64,000 nt of DNA from Turnera subulata (GCA_028386065.3 JAKUCV010005474.1:2700-66699); one strand, 5' to 3'; numbered from the stretch's first letter, positions 23,952 through 35,348 are shown. Notes: generated from the sequence alone by a model not told the origin. Program-made: numbers and translations.

Positions 23952-25786
23952 TCAATCATCCGAGAAAGCAGGCTTAAACCTCTCAAGCCCAACTTTAAAT
24001 CCAAGCGTACTTAGATCCTCTTGAACTTGTGCTTGGAAATCGCTGTAAGTAAAAGGTCTATACTTGGAACTTCGAATCACACTTCCTTCGGCTGGGAAAA
24101 CAAAGTAGCCGAAGGAGAATCGCTCGTCAGACCTGTTAACCTGAACCCTGTGCTTCACACTCTTGTATGCATCATCGCTTATAGCCTAGCCATGCAGTTT
24201 TTGAAACATTAATAATAAGATCATTAATATAATAGACAAAAGTAAGGTAATTAAGAGTACAATATATGTTCCGATCGTGTATCAGGTACGGACCTGCATC
24301 ATATCACCGAGGTTGACAACCAGGGTGTTGGGGATGGGATTAACATGGTGCCAGTTATCCTCTTTGAGGAATTCAAGTCCACCCACCAAGTCTTGGCTTA
24401 ATATGGAAATCACTGAGCTATCAGTGTGTACAGCCATTCCCATAATTGTCTCGTCAGTGATTGAGCAGTGAGGGTACCGGTACAGACGAAGGATTCCCGT
24501 GGATTCTGATAGATAACTCGTGCATTGCTCTAGTTCCAGATTGAGGTTAGTTACCATTGCTTCATAAATTGTTGTGGCCAGTCGAACTAGGTGGCCGTGG
24601 TATTCTTCCATCAAAAGTCTAGAGGAGTGATAGGGAAAGAATCATTGTTAGATAGTAGTACATCTTTTGTTAGGTAATGAAACATATCTTTGACTTAAAA
24701 CAGAAAAAAAGATAGTAGAAAATAAAAGGAAAGGATTGGAACATCCTGTGGAGGAGTTTGCACCATAATAATGCCAATCACATCAGTTGTCAGCGTTTTA
24801 CAGACAGACAAACGGGGAACAAGTAGTTTATTGTCCCATCACTTGTATTAGGCTGGATTGCAATAGATATGCAAGTGGGGATTTATTGGATTTTACTTTT
24901 ATGCTTTTATCTGGTGTCAAGATCTCTGGAAATTTTATCTAAAAAAAAAAAGAACTCTGGAAATTCATTCATTTAAGACGACTAGCTGCAATCGTAAGAT
25001 TGAAAAGTCTGCCCAAAACAAACCAAAAAAATCTTGCTATTGAAAAAGTATAGAAAGAAAATATGACTGACAGGTTGTTCTCAACTCTACTTTTTACTAT
25101 TGAGACAGTCCAATCTAATTGGACATAAAAAGCCATCAACGCTGACCAAGAGAGGAAAAACACATGCTCGATTAGTTATGAAAAATATCTAATCAATCCA
25201 ATACGTCTCTTCCATTTCTTTCTTGCTTACTTAAAATACTACACAATCTAAAAGGTTCAAAAGGATCAACAAAAAGAGCCCAAACAGGAAAAAAGGAAAA
25301 CGAAATAAAACCATACCTGAAAGAATGAAGTATCGAATTTTCTTCTTGGAACAGCTGAGAGAGCTGAGCCAGGGTAAAATTCAAGCCTTCTACCCAGTTG
25401 ATGTTAACGGGGCCTGCTGATAAGGCATCCCCGGATCGACTAAGGGCAGGAGTGCCCCAGAAATAGGATACCAATGGTCCAGAAAACAGACTTCTTTTGG
25501 CTTCGAAAGGAAGAGAGAAAACGTCTCTGGCACGTTCCTGAAGTTGGGTCAATAGTGTATGCGGAATTCCATGGTTTACCAAACGGAATATGCCCCAATC
25601 TTTACATGCCTCATCAAGCTTCTCCAGGTCCAGGGACTGGAGGTCTATGAGAGGCACATCATCGAAGTCCTGGGTTTCTCTGGTGGTATCGTCAGGAAGG
25701 TGGTCAGGATTTTGGGTTTGGGTTTGGGTTGTGGAGGGTTGGTGGCGAAACACAGGGGGGTAGGATTCGGGGCCTACTTCAGACAT
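23952..25786 (-). CDS. 2-oxoglutarate/Fe(II) dioxygenase, gibberellin 2-beta-dioxygenase 8-like
   Basis: Three exons on the - strand: 25317-25786, 24294-24618 and 23952-24185, joining in frame to 342 residues. The N-terminal half has the plant DIOX_N pattern (VPLIDLQSL, DWGIFRLVNHGIP). The C-terminal catalytic domain shows the iron ligands His221 and Asp223 in AVHTDSS and His277 in KSVKHRV, with the 2-oxoglutarate-binding Arg287/Ser289 in RFSFGYF. The segment VSYFWGTPALSRSG through NINWVEGLNFTLAQLSQL is like the C20-gibberellin 2-oxidase group (GA2ox7/8). Such enzymes inactivate gibberellin precursors in the cytosol. The subgroup is inferred from remembered pattern, so another DOXC dioxygenase is possible. 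The intron positions are those usual for gibberellin oxidases. The gene looks intact. Confidence 0.85.
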
Positions 25787-25841
25787 GTTTTTCTTGTCAA
25801 AATGGATGCTGCGATATTGCTCCAGGCATATTGTACCATAG

Positions 25842-25850
25842 ATATATATA
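25842..25850 (-). promoter_or_regulatory. TATA box candidate of the dioxygenase gene
   Basis: On the - strand the sequence reads TATATATAT about 56-64 bases before the ATG at 25786, giving a leader of roughly 30 bases. Confidence 0.5.
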
Positions 25851-25859
25851 CTTGCAGAG

Positions 25860-26634
25860 TTATTATTATATAATCTTGAAGTAGGACCCTTCTAGTTAGT
25901 TTCTATTTGTTTTACTAAAATCTAATTTCTTTTCCTGATATAAGGGATGAGGGTGCATCTAATTTTTTGATCCAAGGGTTCCAGTTTTGCTCACTTGTCC
26001 AAAAGTAGTGATCATTATTATATCGAGTACTTTGATGATGATGATGATAAATATACTCTAGGGTACACAAAGAAGGAAAAAAAACATAAAATATTTGACG
26101 GACAATAAACGAAATTCAATAAACGAAAATATCAGATAGTAAAAAACGTTAGAATAAGTTCTGCGAAAAAGAAAAGCGTTAGAATAGGTTGAATATGGTA
26201 ATGACAATGAAGAGATGTGATAGACGTTTTTGTGAACGCCAAGTTAACCAAGTTCATGAAAATTTTGAGGTTGCAACAAAGATTCAATCAAGTAAGCTCT
26301 TGCCCTCGTTTGCTTTTATATTATTTTATTTATAAATATGTATAGAGTAAATATTTCTTCATATCTTCATGATTTGCTCCATAGGTATCTTGATGATACA
26401 TGCATCATTCTAAAATTGCTAACCATCTAGTAACATAAAGAGTTTACCTATTTGTAAAACCACTTATTTAAAAGAGGTAAGATGATGAGAAACAAACCTA
26501 ACCAAAGTAATTTATCTGTTGAATCCTTTTTCTTCTTCACCATCTAAATTTAAAATTGAGTACTAACCTAAAGAAGTTACATCCACACTAAAAATACAAA
26601 AAATATCATACCAAATGAAAAGAATGAGGTTCAG
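25860..26634. other. Intergenic, upstream of the dioxygenase gene
   Basis: AT-rich sequence with a short GAT microsatellite near 26033-26048. No gene seen. Confidence 0.5.
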
Positions 26635-27080
26635 AGAAAGAGAAGAGATCTGTTTTAAGAAAGATAAAAGTTTAATGGTTGAAAGGAAGAGAGGAAGCCT
26701 GTTTTAAGGAAAAGGGGGATTATTGGGGTTAGGAAGGGTAAAGGAATGAGATCTGTTTCAAAAAAGAGAAGGGAGGGGTTTTGGGGAATGAAGAGAATAG
26801 AGGAGGTCTATTTTGAGGGAGAGAAAGGTTTTTGGGGTTGAAGAGAATAGAAGTGGTATGTTTCAGCGAAAGATCAGGTAAAGGTGAAGCCTATTTTAAA
26901 AAAGGAGAGAGACTCTTGAGAGTGTGAGGCGGTTGATAGATAAGGTAGAGATAAAAATGTAAGGAGGAACCTTAATTTAAAGAAGAGAGGAAACTCTTCA
27001 GAGTCTGAAGGAAGCAAGTGAAGAGGAAGTCTATCTGTCTTAAAGGTAAGGGGTAAAGTGGCGGTTGATAGATAAAGTAG
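26635..27080. repeat. Purine-rich degenerate tandem repeat
   Basis: A roughly 60-75 bp unit built around '(a/g)g(a/c)(g/t)ctgttttaagg' and 'ttggggttgaagagaatag' recurs about six times with heavy divergence. The + strand is strongly biased to A and G. No coding frame runs through it. Confidence 0.5.
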
Positions 27081-27247
27081 AAATAATTTTGTGTTTAAAG
27101 AAAATTGAGAGATAATTCTTAATGTTAACGAATATTAAGGGGATGTGATGATGTTGGAAGAAGATGTTGAAAAGACAACCAATTCCATCCACCAGACAGA
27201 GAAATTCATCAAACACAATCTTGTTCCATAGAAGCAATCAGGTATGT

Positions 27248-27283
27248 ATATCTACAGTTAGCTACTTAATTATTGTTAATGGC
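27248..27283 (+). repeat. 36-bp duplicate of an internal LINE segment
   Basis: These 36 bases are identical to 28227-28262 inside the reverse transcriptase region of the neighbouring LINE, although they lie 330 bases before that element starts. Confidence 0.85.
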
Positions 27284-27577
27284 ATGATTAATTAAAGGTC
27301 CAACATCCTCAAGCCAGAATTTTAGCAATACATCCATCACCAATATCTGTCCTCCAAGTCCGTCCTAGCCACTCCACGCCACAAATTTGAGCAGTTTTTG
27401 GTTTCAATACTCCACTCATTGGTGGTGATACCTATTGTGCAATAATATTACAATATGATTCATAAATAAATAGGGTACACATGTATGCTAATTATTACTA
27501 TTTTTTCGCATGTATGTACGTTAATTAATTGGGAGAAATTACTCTCATGTTAACATGTATATTTTTAAATTCAACAA

Positions 27578-30561
27578 TATCCTCATGTTCACTCCGGTAT
27601 CTCCAACAAACATGGACCTGGTTCTGGATACTGTGCAAATCAGTGTTACTCCTGCTATGAATGACATATTGTGCAGACATTTCTCCGAAGCAGAGGTCCT
27701 AGAAGCCCTTCACCAAATGCATCCAACCAAAGCCCCTGACCCAGACGGTATGCCTGTCTTATTTTATCAAAAATTTTGGCATATTGTTAAAACTGATGTC
27801 ATGCATACTGTCCTTAATATCTTGAATCATGGGCTAGATCCCACCCCTATTAATACCACCCACATTGCCCTAATCCCAAAGATCAAAGAGCCTGAAACCC
27901 CAATCCACTTTAGACCCATTAGTCTATGCAACGTTGTTTTTAAACTCGTGACAAAAACCATCGCTAATAGACTCAAACCACTCCTCCCACAACTCATATC
28001 TCCCAATCAAAGTGCCTTTCTTTCTGGGCGTTTAATTACTGACAATGCTCTTGCGGCCTTTGAGTTGTTTCATTATATGAAAAAGAAGAAAAAAGGAAAT
28101 AGGGGATATATGGCTCTTAAGCTTGACATGAGTAAGGCGTATGATAGGGTCGAATGGAGTTTTCTTGAAAAACTGATGTTGAAGATGGGTTTTACCAACT
28201 CTTGGGTGTCACTGATAATGAGATGCATATCTACAGTTAGCTACTTAATTATTGTTAATGGCTTTCCTTCATCATCTTTTACACCTACTCGAGGACTCCG
28301 GCAAGGGGATCCTCTATCGCCTTATCTTTTTTTGATCGAGGCTTTATCTTCTATGTTACACAAAGCTGAACGGGAAGGAGACATTCATGGTATCCAAATT
28401 GCTCGAACTGCTCCAGCTATTTCTCACCTTTTCTTTGCAGATGATAGCTTAATATTCTCACGAGCATCACAGAGTGAAGCGGATAAGCTGCTCACCATCA
28501 TACAGTCTTATGAGAATGCTTCAGGCCAGAAAATCAATTTTGACAAATCTGCCATTTCTTTCAGCCAAAATGTTCCAGAAATGACCCAAACTTCTATCCA
28601 ACAGCGGTTGGCAGTAAAGGCGGTTGAAAAGCATGATTGTTATCTTGGTCTTCCTGCAGTGATTGGCCGTTCAAAGAAGCTCACCTTTGCCTTACTCAAG
28701 GATAAAATCGGGAGAAAGCTGAAATGTTGGAAGGAAAAATCTCTATCTTTTGCTGAAAAAGAAGTTCTCATCAAAGCAGTGGCACAAGCAATACCTACAT
28801 ACATTATGAGTTGTTTTCTTCTTCCAAAGGAGCTTTGCCATGAGCTTGATTCCATCATTTCTCGTTTCTGGTGGGGTCAAAAACAAGAGGAAAGGAGAAT
28901 ACATTGGATCAGCTGGAATAAACTATGCCAATCGAAGAAGATCTGTGGACTTGGTTTTCGGGATTTACACTCTTTCAACCTTGCTATGCTGGCCAAGCAG
29001 CTTTGGAGGGTGATCAATGATAGCTCGTCGATCTTGTCCCGGCTCTATATCAGCAAGTATGCACAGCGTCGACCCTTCTTGGACCTTCAACCTAACGCAC
29101 ACATGAGCTATACTTTTCGCAGTATCCTTACCTCCCAACCGATTATTCGGGAAGGCTCTCTATGGCGCATTGGAAATGGTTCTAGTATTAATATCTGGGC
29201 TGATTCCTGGCTACCCGAACAGAATGGTGGCAAACCATGGTCACCAAACACAAATCGGGATGAAGTACAAATGGTATGTGATCTTCTTATGCCTGGTGAA
29301 AAAGTCTGGAATCGTGACCTTATTATGCAGGTTTTTATGCCTTTTGAGGCACAACAAATTTTACGACTACCTCTCTGCCCATATCCATGCTCTGACTTGC
29401 GTTACTGGAAGCACACGAGGTCTGGGAATTTTACTGTTACGAGTGCCTATCATGTGGCTGTCCAACTGACCATGGACTCACTGAATGCCACCAGCTCTTC
29501 TCACCCACACTCTCTTATCGATTGGACGAAGGTGTGGCATCTGAACCTCCCGCCTAAAGTCAAAATCCTCTTATGGCGCCTTCTCCTTGATAGATTGCCC
29601 ACTAAGGACAACTTACAACACCGTGGTATATCTCTTGATCCTACCTGTTTGCAATGTAACTCTCATCACGAGTCTGCTCGCCACCTTTTTATGGAGTGCT
29701 CTTGGTCTGTTAACTTATGGAATTTGTTCTCTAGTAGAACTGGTTTCTCTATGGCCAGTCTTTCTCCCACTCTATCTTTGCAGGATTGGTTCCTTCAATT
29801 GTGGTCAACCGCCGGCACTAACACTTTCGAGCTCTGGTGTATGTTCCTTTGGGGCATATGGCGTGCTAGGAATGTTCATCATTTTGAAGGATCTCAGCTG
29901 ACTCAACAACAAATCTCAGACATGTCAGCTCGAACACTTCACAGCTATCAAGAAGCTATCCAAATTGATGTGCATCCACCTCCTTTCAGCCCACCAGCTT
30001 CTCGGCCGATCAGATGGAATCCACCTGCACAGGGACGATACAAACTCAATGTCGATGCTGGTCTGCAACCAGGGGCCATAGCTGTGGCCTGGGTGCTTCT
30101 ATTCGTGACTCCAATGGTGATATTCTCCTCCTTGCCTGCAAACCTATGAGCAGTCCGCTGTCTGTGGAAATTGCTGAGGCTCAAGCACTTGTTTTTGGCC
30201 TTCAAACTGCTGCCGCGATGGGATTCATGGATCTTGACATAGAAACCGATTGCTTATCTATCATCCAAGCAATCCACTCTAAGGCTCCCTCTTTTTCTTA
30301 TTTAGCACTTGTTCTTTCACAACTTGGACACCTCATTCCAAACTTTCAGTCTGTCTCTTTTTGCTATGTTCCACGTATCTGTAATGCCCTTGCTCATGAG
30401 ACTGCAAACTATGCCAAAAGTTGTGCTGAGGAATTGATTTTTCTAGATAACTTTCCAGCACACCTATTGGATGTTGGTTTATCTGATGTAACCTGATTAA
30501 AGCAATGGAAGTCCTCTTTGGTTTTCAAAAATTCAACAATATCACCATTCTCAAAAAAAAA
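27578..30561 (+). mobile_element. 5'-truncated plant L1-type LINE (reverse transcriptase, zinc-binding region, RNase H)
   Basis: The element is flanked by AAATTCAACAA (27567-27577 and 30562-30572) and ends in a poly(A) run, as for target-primed insertion. ORF1 and the endonuclease are missing. The remaining ORF2 runs in one frame to 30149. Its reverse transcriptase shows FRPISLCNV, ALKLDMSKAYDRVEW, GLRQGDPLSPYLF and the catalytic FADD at about 28434-28445. A zf-RVT region (CLQC...H...H..MEC) follows, then an RNase H domain. A single missing G near 30080 throws the RNase H (VDAG / VEIAEAQAL / IETDC / NALAHETAN) into another frame, ending at 30496. The ATG at 27555 lies outside the element and is only chance in-frame sequence. 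Confidence 0.92.
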
Positions 30562-30572
30562 AAATTCAACAA

Positions 30573-30919
30573 ACATCAACTTGGCATCTCGATGTGACTA
30601 ATTAATATGTACACAAACCAAAAAGAACGCAAAGGATTACTGAGGATTAAACTAAAAATAATGTCTCATCCTCAATTACTGCTCTCTATATATATTTGTA
30701 GTTCATAAACAACTCCTAAAAAAAATTTTGGTGGTGTATCTCCTCTGGAAGAAATAATATAAAGAATGGAAGGAACAATGCGGTACAACCAAGACAAATA
30801 TCCAAAAAAGATCAGGAGGAAAGAACAAGTTGATCAATGCTTGACCTCTCTCATGGGAAGTGATCAAACGTACATTGGTAGTCGTCTAAGATTATGGTTT
30901 AGTGTTCTGTTGAATTGAA
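30573..30919. promoter_or_regulatory. Degraded upstream region of amidase copy 3
   Basis: Homologous to the ~400 bases before copies 2 and 4 ('gattaaactaaaaataatgtctc', 'agttcataaacaactcct', 'ttgacctctctcatgggaagtgatca'). It has a deletion that removes the TATA-box segment just before 'cattggtagtcgtc'. Confidence 0.6.
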
Positions 30920-32850
30920 ATGGGAAACAAGCGTGTCCTGGTGCAGCGGAGGAAGTGGATTTGTCCCTTGTCAAGTACGAGCCTCTGGTAATCCAAGGTC
31001 TCAAATTCTTGTCTTCCATTTTTTTTGCTTTGTAGTAATTATCACATCTATGTTTATGCAAAAAGAAAAAATGGAAGCCGAAAAGGGTTATGCTTAATTT
31101 GAAAAAGAAGTTTCGACAAAAAAAAAAAATTGAAAAAGAAGCTCGACATTTGACGGGGTGGATGTTTAAGCTGTTTGTGAAGAAGCTGGAGATGCCGGTT
31201 TTAGGTCCTCTATGGTATATCCAGTATGCACAAGCAGTCGCATCAGGTCTGTTTTTTAAAGTCTTTTTACTATTTCTGGTTGCTTATTGCTTGCGTTTAC
31301 TTTCTTTCTCTTCTTTTCTGACCAAAAGTTTTTCTCATTGATATCTCCTTTCTGATTAAATATTAGATGTTTGTTATGATTAATGGTAGTTGTTGCGGAA
31401 AACGGTGATTCCAGAAGCACCCATGTACAGACCCCAATTTCCTCCTCAGAGTTTGTTCTCACTTATATGTTTTATTAATCTAATGTAATAATCTTCATCA
31501 AAAAAAATTCTAATGTAATAACTAGCAGATATTATACATCCAGACACGTACTGGGAAGCATGACTCTCTTAGTCAGGAGATTCAACTACCTTGCAATTTA
31601 AGTGTTTTAGTAGAGGCTATGGAGTCTTTGGTAGAGGAATCATTTGTGTATTGTACAATATGACATTCTGTGCCAGTTCAGTGTGCAAGAGAACTGATGA
31701 GCATAGATGTCATTTCACTACTGCTTATTATAAACCGTTGTTTTCTATATGTGGGAGTTGAATCAAAGAGAATATATATGAGAAGTCTCCAAAAAAAGAG
31801 GAGGGTGTTGTCACTGTGGGTGAGGATGGGAAGACAGAGAAGAGGGTTGAAGTGGCCTTGACTTGTCTCCCTCAATGTGATCCTGCTACACACTGGAACA
31901 ATGATCACTTGGCTTCATCATTCAGGTACTGGAAGATATGGGACTATGCACATGCTTATCGGTCTAAGCATGTAACCCCATCTATTGTAAGTCATTATAA
32001 CTGGCCAATAGCTCAGTCAAAAGTAGAAGGATCTTACTTTTCTCTTGTAGGTAGCAGGGCATATCATATCAGCTAAATGGAATCTTTTAGCAGTTCAAAG
32101 ATGAGTTTGCATTTTATATAGTGAAAGATGGTTCCATTCTGATTTGATCAGTAGAAACATAATGTGAAGCTTAAGTTTAGTGTAGTTGACATTGCACACT
32201 GCAATTTGTTTAACTTTTCAGGTAGGCGGCAATTGTGGGCTCCTCACCTGCAGATAGAATCAGCTTAAATCCGGTTGCTTTGTAAACTTCATCACCTGCA
32301 AATAGAAAAAAATCACAAGTTGAACCAATATAATCAAAATGGATGATGCATTATACATATCAGACAATGGCCTCAATGTTGTCATCACCCTTACAATATG
32401 CTATGCATCTTTTGTTAAATGATCAACACCTTTGCAAAGGTAGTTGTGTGGTAGTGATAGCAAAATTCTTTCACTCATCTACTTCCTTTTCAAATACTTG
32501 TACATGAACGAGACCAGCCAGTATCCCAGTGTAGTTTTTTTTTTGATGCTAAGTATCCCAGTGTAGTTAAATGTTTGACTCTCAGGTTGGCTATGACAAG
32601 CAAGGACTTCCGGTAGGACTGCAAATAATTGGCCGCCCATGGGCTGAAGCTGCCATTTTGCGTCTAGCTGCTGCTGTAGAGGTAAACACTTTTTGTGATA
32701 AGGAAATGAATTATTTTTTATGATATAGAAATAACTGCTTAGTAATTGATGCATAAGTAAGAAAAATAAATATTTTTTTGTGATTTTCAGGAACTCTGTG
32801 TTGACTGAAGGAAACAGCCTGCCTCATATTACAAATGTTCTGAAAAAATG
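30920..32850 (+). pseudogene. FAAH: FAAH-type amidase pseudogene (copy 3), internally deleted
   Basis: Recognisable pieces: exon 1 (30920-30997), exon 2 (31142-31246), exon 3 (31390-31450), exon 4 (about 31793-31986), the first ~20 bases of exon 5 (32051 on), exon 11 (32222-32273), exon 19 (32586-32681) and exon 20 (32791-32850). Exon 1 lacks one C (frameshift) and exon 2 has one extra base. The acceptor of exon 4 is CAA instead of CAG. Most of exon 5 through exon 10 and exons 12-18 are deleted. Exon 11 has an in-frame TAG (32223-32225), and exon 20 has TGA (32806-32808) in place of a serine codon. All catalytic residues are gone. It cannot make an amidase. Confidence 0.93.
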
Positions 32851-33103
32851 AATTGCAGCATCAGGCTACTGTTTCTGGTGCGTTCACCATATTTATTTTG
32901 TGGAATATCCTAGCATTGTAACTGTAAAAACGTTGCAATAAATCAGAATCTTTCAAACTATGACTACCGTAGTTCATCCTTGTATGGTGATTAATGTAAC
33001 GGCCAGGGACAAAAGAAAATCGCATGTTCTGGGTCAACACCTTCCTGTTGGCAACAACAGAGCTAGTAACTAATGATATGTGTGCTCCATTTTAAGATCA
33101 TAA

Positions 33104-33132
33104 CTAGGTAGTTACCGGCGCGTTGCTGCGGG
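33104..33132 (-). mobile_element. Candidate Helitron 3' terminus on the - strand
   Basis: Read on the - strand, a GC-rich hairpin-like segment (CCCGCAGCAACGCGCCGG, 33115-33132) is followed by TAACTAC and CTAG (33104-33107), then T. This fits the Helitron 3' pattern. It marks where the amidase 3' flank stops and unrelated DNA begins. The element would extend to the right; its 5' end was not found. Confidence 0.4.
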
Positions 33133-33517
33133 ATTGAGGCAATTCCAACAGAAAGTATATTAATTCGTCGACTTCAATTATTATCATAAAAAACATGATA
33201 CATCTGTAATCACATATAACAATCATAATAATCCTTGTCTTTCTAATCTAAAAAGCTAGCAACTTTAAGAAAGAATAGTATCATCAATATATCATAAAAA
33301 ATCAATTATTATTTTTATTTACTCAACAAATAATTGATGGCTTTATGGAGGCAAAAAGGTATAACTATTTTAACCGTAAAGGGGAGGAAGTAATCAAATT
33401 CATGGTGATGACAAATTTTATTCCCCAAAATACGAAATTTTTTGTTCAAATCTTCCCCCCAATTATAGTCCTATAAAAGGTAACTTTAACTAAACAGGTT
33501 AAACAATTTAAATAAAT

Positions 33518-34143
33518 ATGGATTTACAAGAGGTGAGACGTGAGGAGAGACAAAGAATTCTGCCTGATCTAAATTTAAGTCCATCTACATCTCAAATTGT
33601 TTCACCCCTTCAAGAAATAAGAGATAATGAAGAATTGCATCAACGTCATCATCATAATCCTGGTAAACATTAAACTCTTCCCTTTTTTGTTTGAAAGTTA
33701 TCATACTTCTTTTTCCCCTTCTCTTAATTTATTGTCTTATACTAAAGCATAAAATCATTTAGCTAAATTAATATAATTCATTCGCCTTTCATATACTCCA
33801 TTGCTTCACAATTACAGGTTTCCTATATTAGTTGGATTTAAACACAAAATTAATGTTAAAAAATATCCTAGGCTACTGAATTTTTTGGCTAACATATTTT
33901 TATTTTTTTATAGAAACTTTGCTGATTGTTATGTCTTTTGTTTTGTTGTAGCTACAGCTGCAAAGATTTTGTTAGACTTAAATACTGAACCAACAGATAA
34001 TATGGAACCAAAGATGATGCTTGGTAAGAAATCTTTTAAATGTAAAAGATAAGTCATTTTATTTTTTTGTTTTTATTTCTATAGAAACTTGAGTTTATAG
34101 TGAATTATTTTTTTTTGCAGAGGAGGAAGATTTCCTAATGTGA
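33518..34143 (+). CDS. Putative small spliced gene, 79 residues with two DLN (EAR-like) motifs
   Basis: Three exons join in frame: 33518-33662, 33952-34023 and 34121-34143. Introns begin GTAAAC and GTAAGA and end GTAG and GCAG. The product begins MDLQEVRREERQRILPDLNL and contains PDLNLSPS (residues 16-23) and LDLNTEP near residue 58, then an acidic end EEEDFLM. DLN-type EAR motifs recruit co-repressors in plant transcriptional regulators, but no DNA-binding domain is present. A TATA-like 'cctataaaagg' lies about 45 bases upstream. It may be a gene fragment captured by a transposon (see the Helitron-like end at 33104). I do not recognise the family. Confidence 0.4.
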
Positions 34144-34288
34144 CTGGGATGTAGTCACCTGTTTTGTATGTTTTTTTGGCTTGTATGCAAACATTATACT
34201 TTATTCCATTATATGTATACACTGTGTGACTGGGATGTAGTCACCTGTTTTGTATGTTTTTTTGGCTTGTATGCAAACATTATACTTT
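34139..34288. repeat. Two 64-bp identical direct repeats, 22 bp apart
   Basis: 34139-34202 and 34225-34288 are identical (from TGTGACTGGGATG to CATTATACTTT). The first unit includes the stop codon of the small DLN-motif ORF. Confidence 0.9.
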
Positions 34289-34547
34289 GTTTGGTTGGGT
34301 CTTGTTGGGCAGTCTATGTGTGTTGTTGTCTTGTTTGCATAGTTCGCTCCATTTGTTTATTATTTTATATCATTTAGTTAGTGCATTATGGATCCAGTCA
34401 AGGGACGCCAGCTGTCGCAGAACATTCACATAAGAGGTAATTGATGCCATAAATAAGCGGAAATATAAATATTATTAATAATACTAATATTATCATTACA
34501 AACATAAATATTACATTGATATTTTATAGAAAATAATAAAAATACAT

Positions 34548-35231
34548 TCATCGCCTTGGAACGACGTTGACCCTGAAGCTGTTGGGGTCATTGTTGATGT
34601 TGACAGTGATCCTGTCGCTCCACGAGAACCACATGCCGCCTGCGTTGTTCTGGCCAGGAAGCTCGAACCGGTTTGCTGCAGGGAACCGGAGTGGGATGAG
34701 ACTGTGATCATCTTCAGGCTGCCATTGGGTCTCCGTGAGAAGAACCATGTTGGGCTTGTATTGGTTCTTCAGGTCCCTCAGGGTACGCGAGAACTCCTGG
34801 GAACGCCTAGCGACTCCTTTGCAGTTCCACACCAGCAGTCGGGCCTTTGGCCAAGTTGGGGGTAGACGAGTTACTCTGGGCATGCTTTGGGCCGTCATCG
34901 AGAGCTGGTAGTAGGTACCTTGCTCTAGGGAATGGCAAGTGGACTCTAGGTTGAACTCCTGAAGTCTTTCAGAAATGAAAAACATGACGGAGTTTGCCGA
35001 GCCGTAGAAGGAGGTCCTCAGGGTGCCATGGTCCTCCAGGAAGAACATCTCTTCCAAGGGAGTGACGAAGAACCTCGACGAGTAGAGTTCGTCGACGAAG
35101 ACCAGACAAAGCATTCTACCGAGCTCGTTCGGTAGTTCCTCCGGACGCTCGTTGATCATGCTGTAGGCCAGCCGGTTTCTTCTGCCTAGGTTGGCACCTT
35201 CGACGAAAAAGACAGATGACGGAGCAGGCAT
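34548..35231 (-). CDS. Antisense gene of the LTR element: unknown domain plus N-terminal LINE-endonuclease-like segment
   Basis: An uninterrupted 227-residue frame starts at ATG 35231 (MPAPSSVFF). The frame stays open further upstream, but a TATA box at 35341-35348 argues for this start. Residues 1-115 (VEGANLGRRN, FVDELYSSRFFV, YGSANSVMFFISERLQEF) match nothing I recognise. Residues 128-225 resemble the start of the plant LINE endonuclease (EEP fold): LLVWNCKGVA with the catalytic-type Asn136, MVLLTETQ with Glu167, and GGMWFSWSDRITVNI. The rest of the nuclease, including its Asp/His catalytic residues, is absent, so nuclease activity is unlikely. The homologue at 51464-52147 has the same length but a TAG at codon 109. 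Confidence 0.6.
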   Translation of the reverse strand: MPAPSSVFFVEGANLGRRNRLAYSMINERPEELPNELGRMLCLVFVDELYSSRFFVTPLEEMFFLEDHGTLRTSFYGSANSVMFFISERLQEFNLESTCHSLEQGTYYQLSMTAQSMPRVTRLPPTWPKARLLVWNCKGVARRSQEFSRTLRDLKNQYKPNMVLLTETQWQPEDDHSLIPLRFPAANRFELPGQNNAGGMWFSWSDRITVNINNDPNSFRVNVVPRR

Positions 35232-35340
35232 GTTATTTTGGACGCGTTGGTGTTTTGATTTTCTGAGTATGGTAGTTTCTTTTGCCTTAGCGTTTTGTTG
35301 CTTAAAGATGCTCTGTGGTTTTTGCTTTCCATTGTTTTGC

Positions 35341-35348
35341 TTTTTATA
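35341..35348 (-). promoter_or_regulatory. TATA box of the antisense gene at 34548-35231
   Basis: On the - strand TATAAAAA lies 110 bases before the ATG. The homologous gene at 51464 has TATAAAAG 107 bases before its ATG. Confidence 0.6.

Noticed and set aside
27555..27577. ATG at 27555 as start of the reverse transcriptase ORF
   Set aside because: It lies before the LINE, in flanking DNA and target duplication. The element is 5'-truncated and the in-frame ATG is chance.
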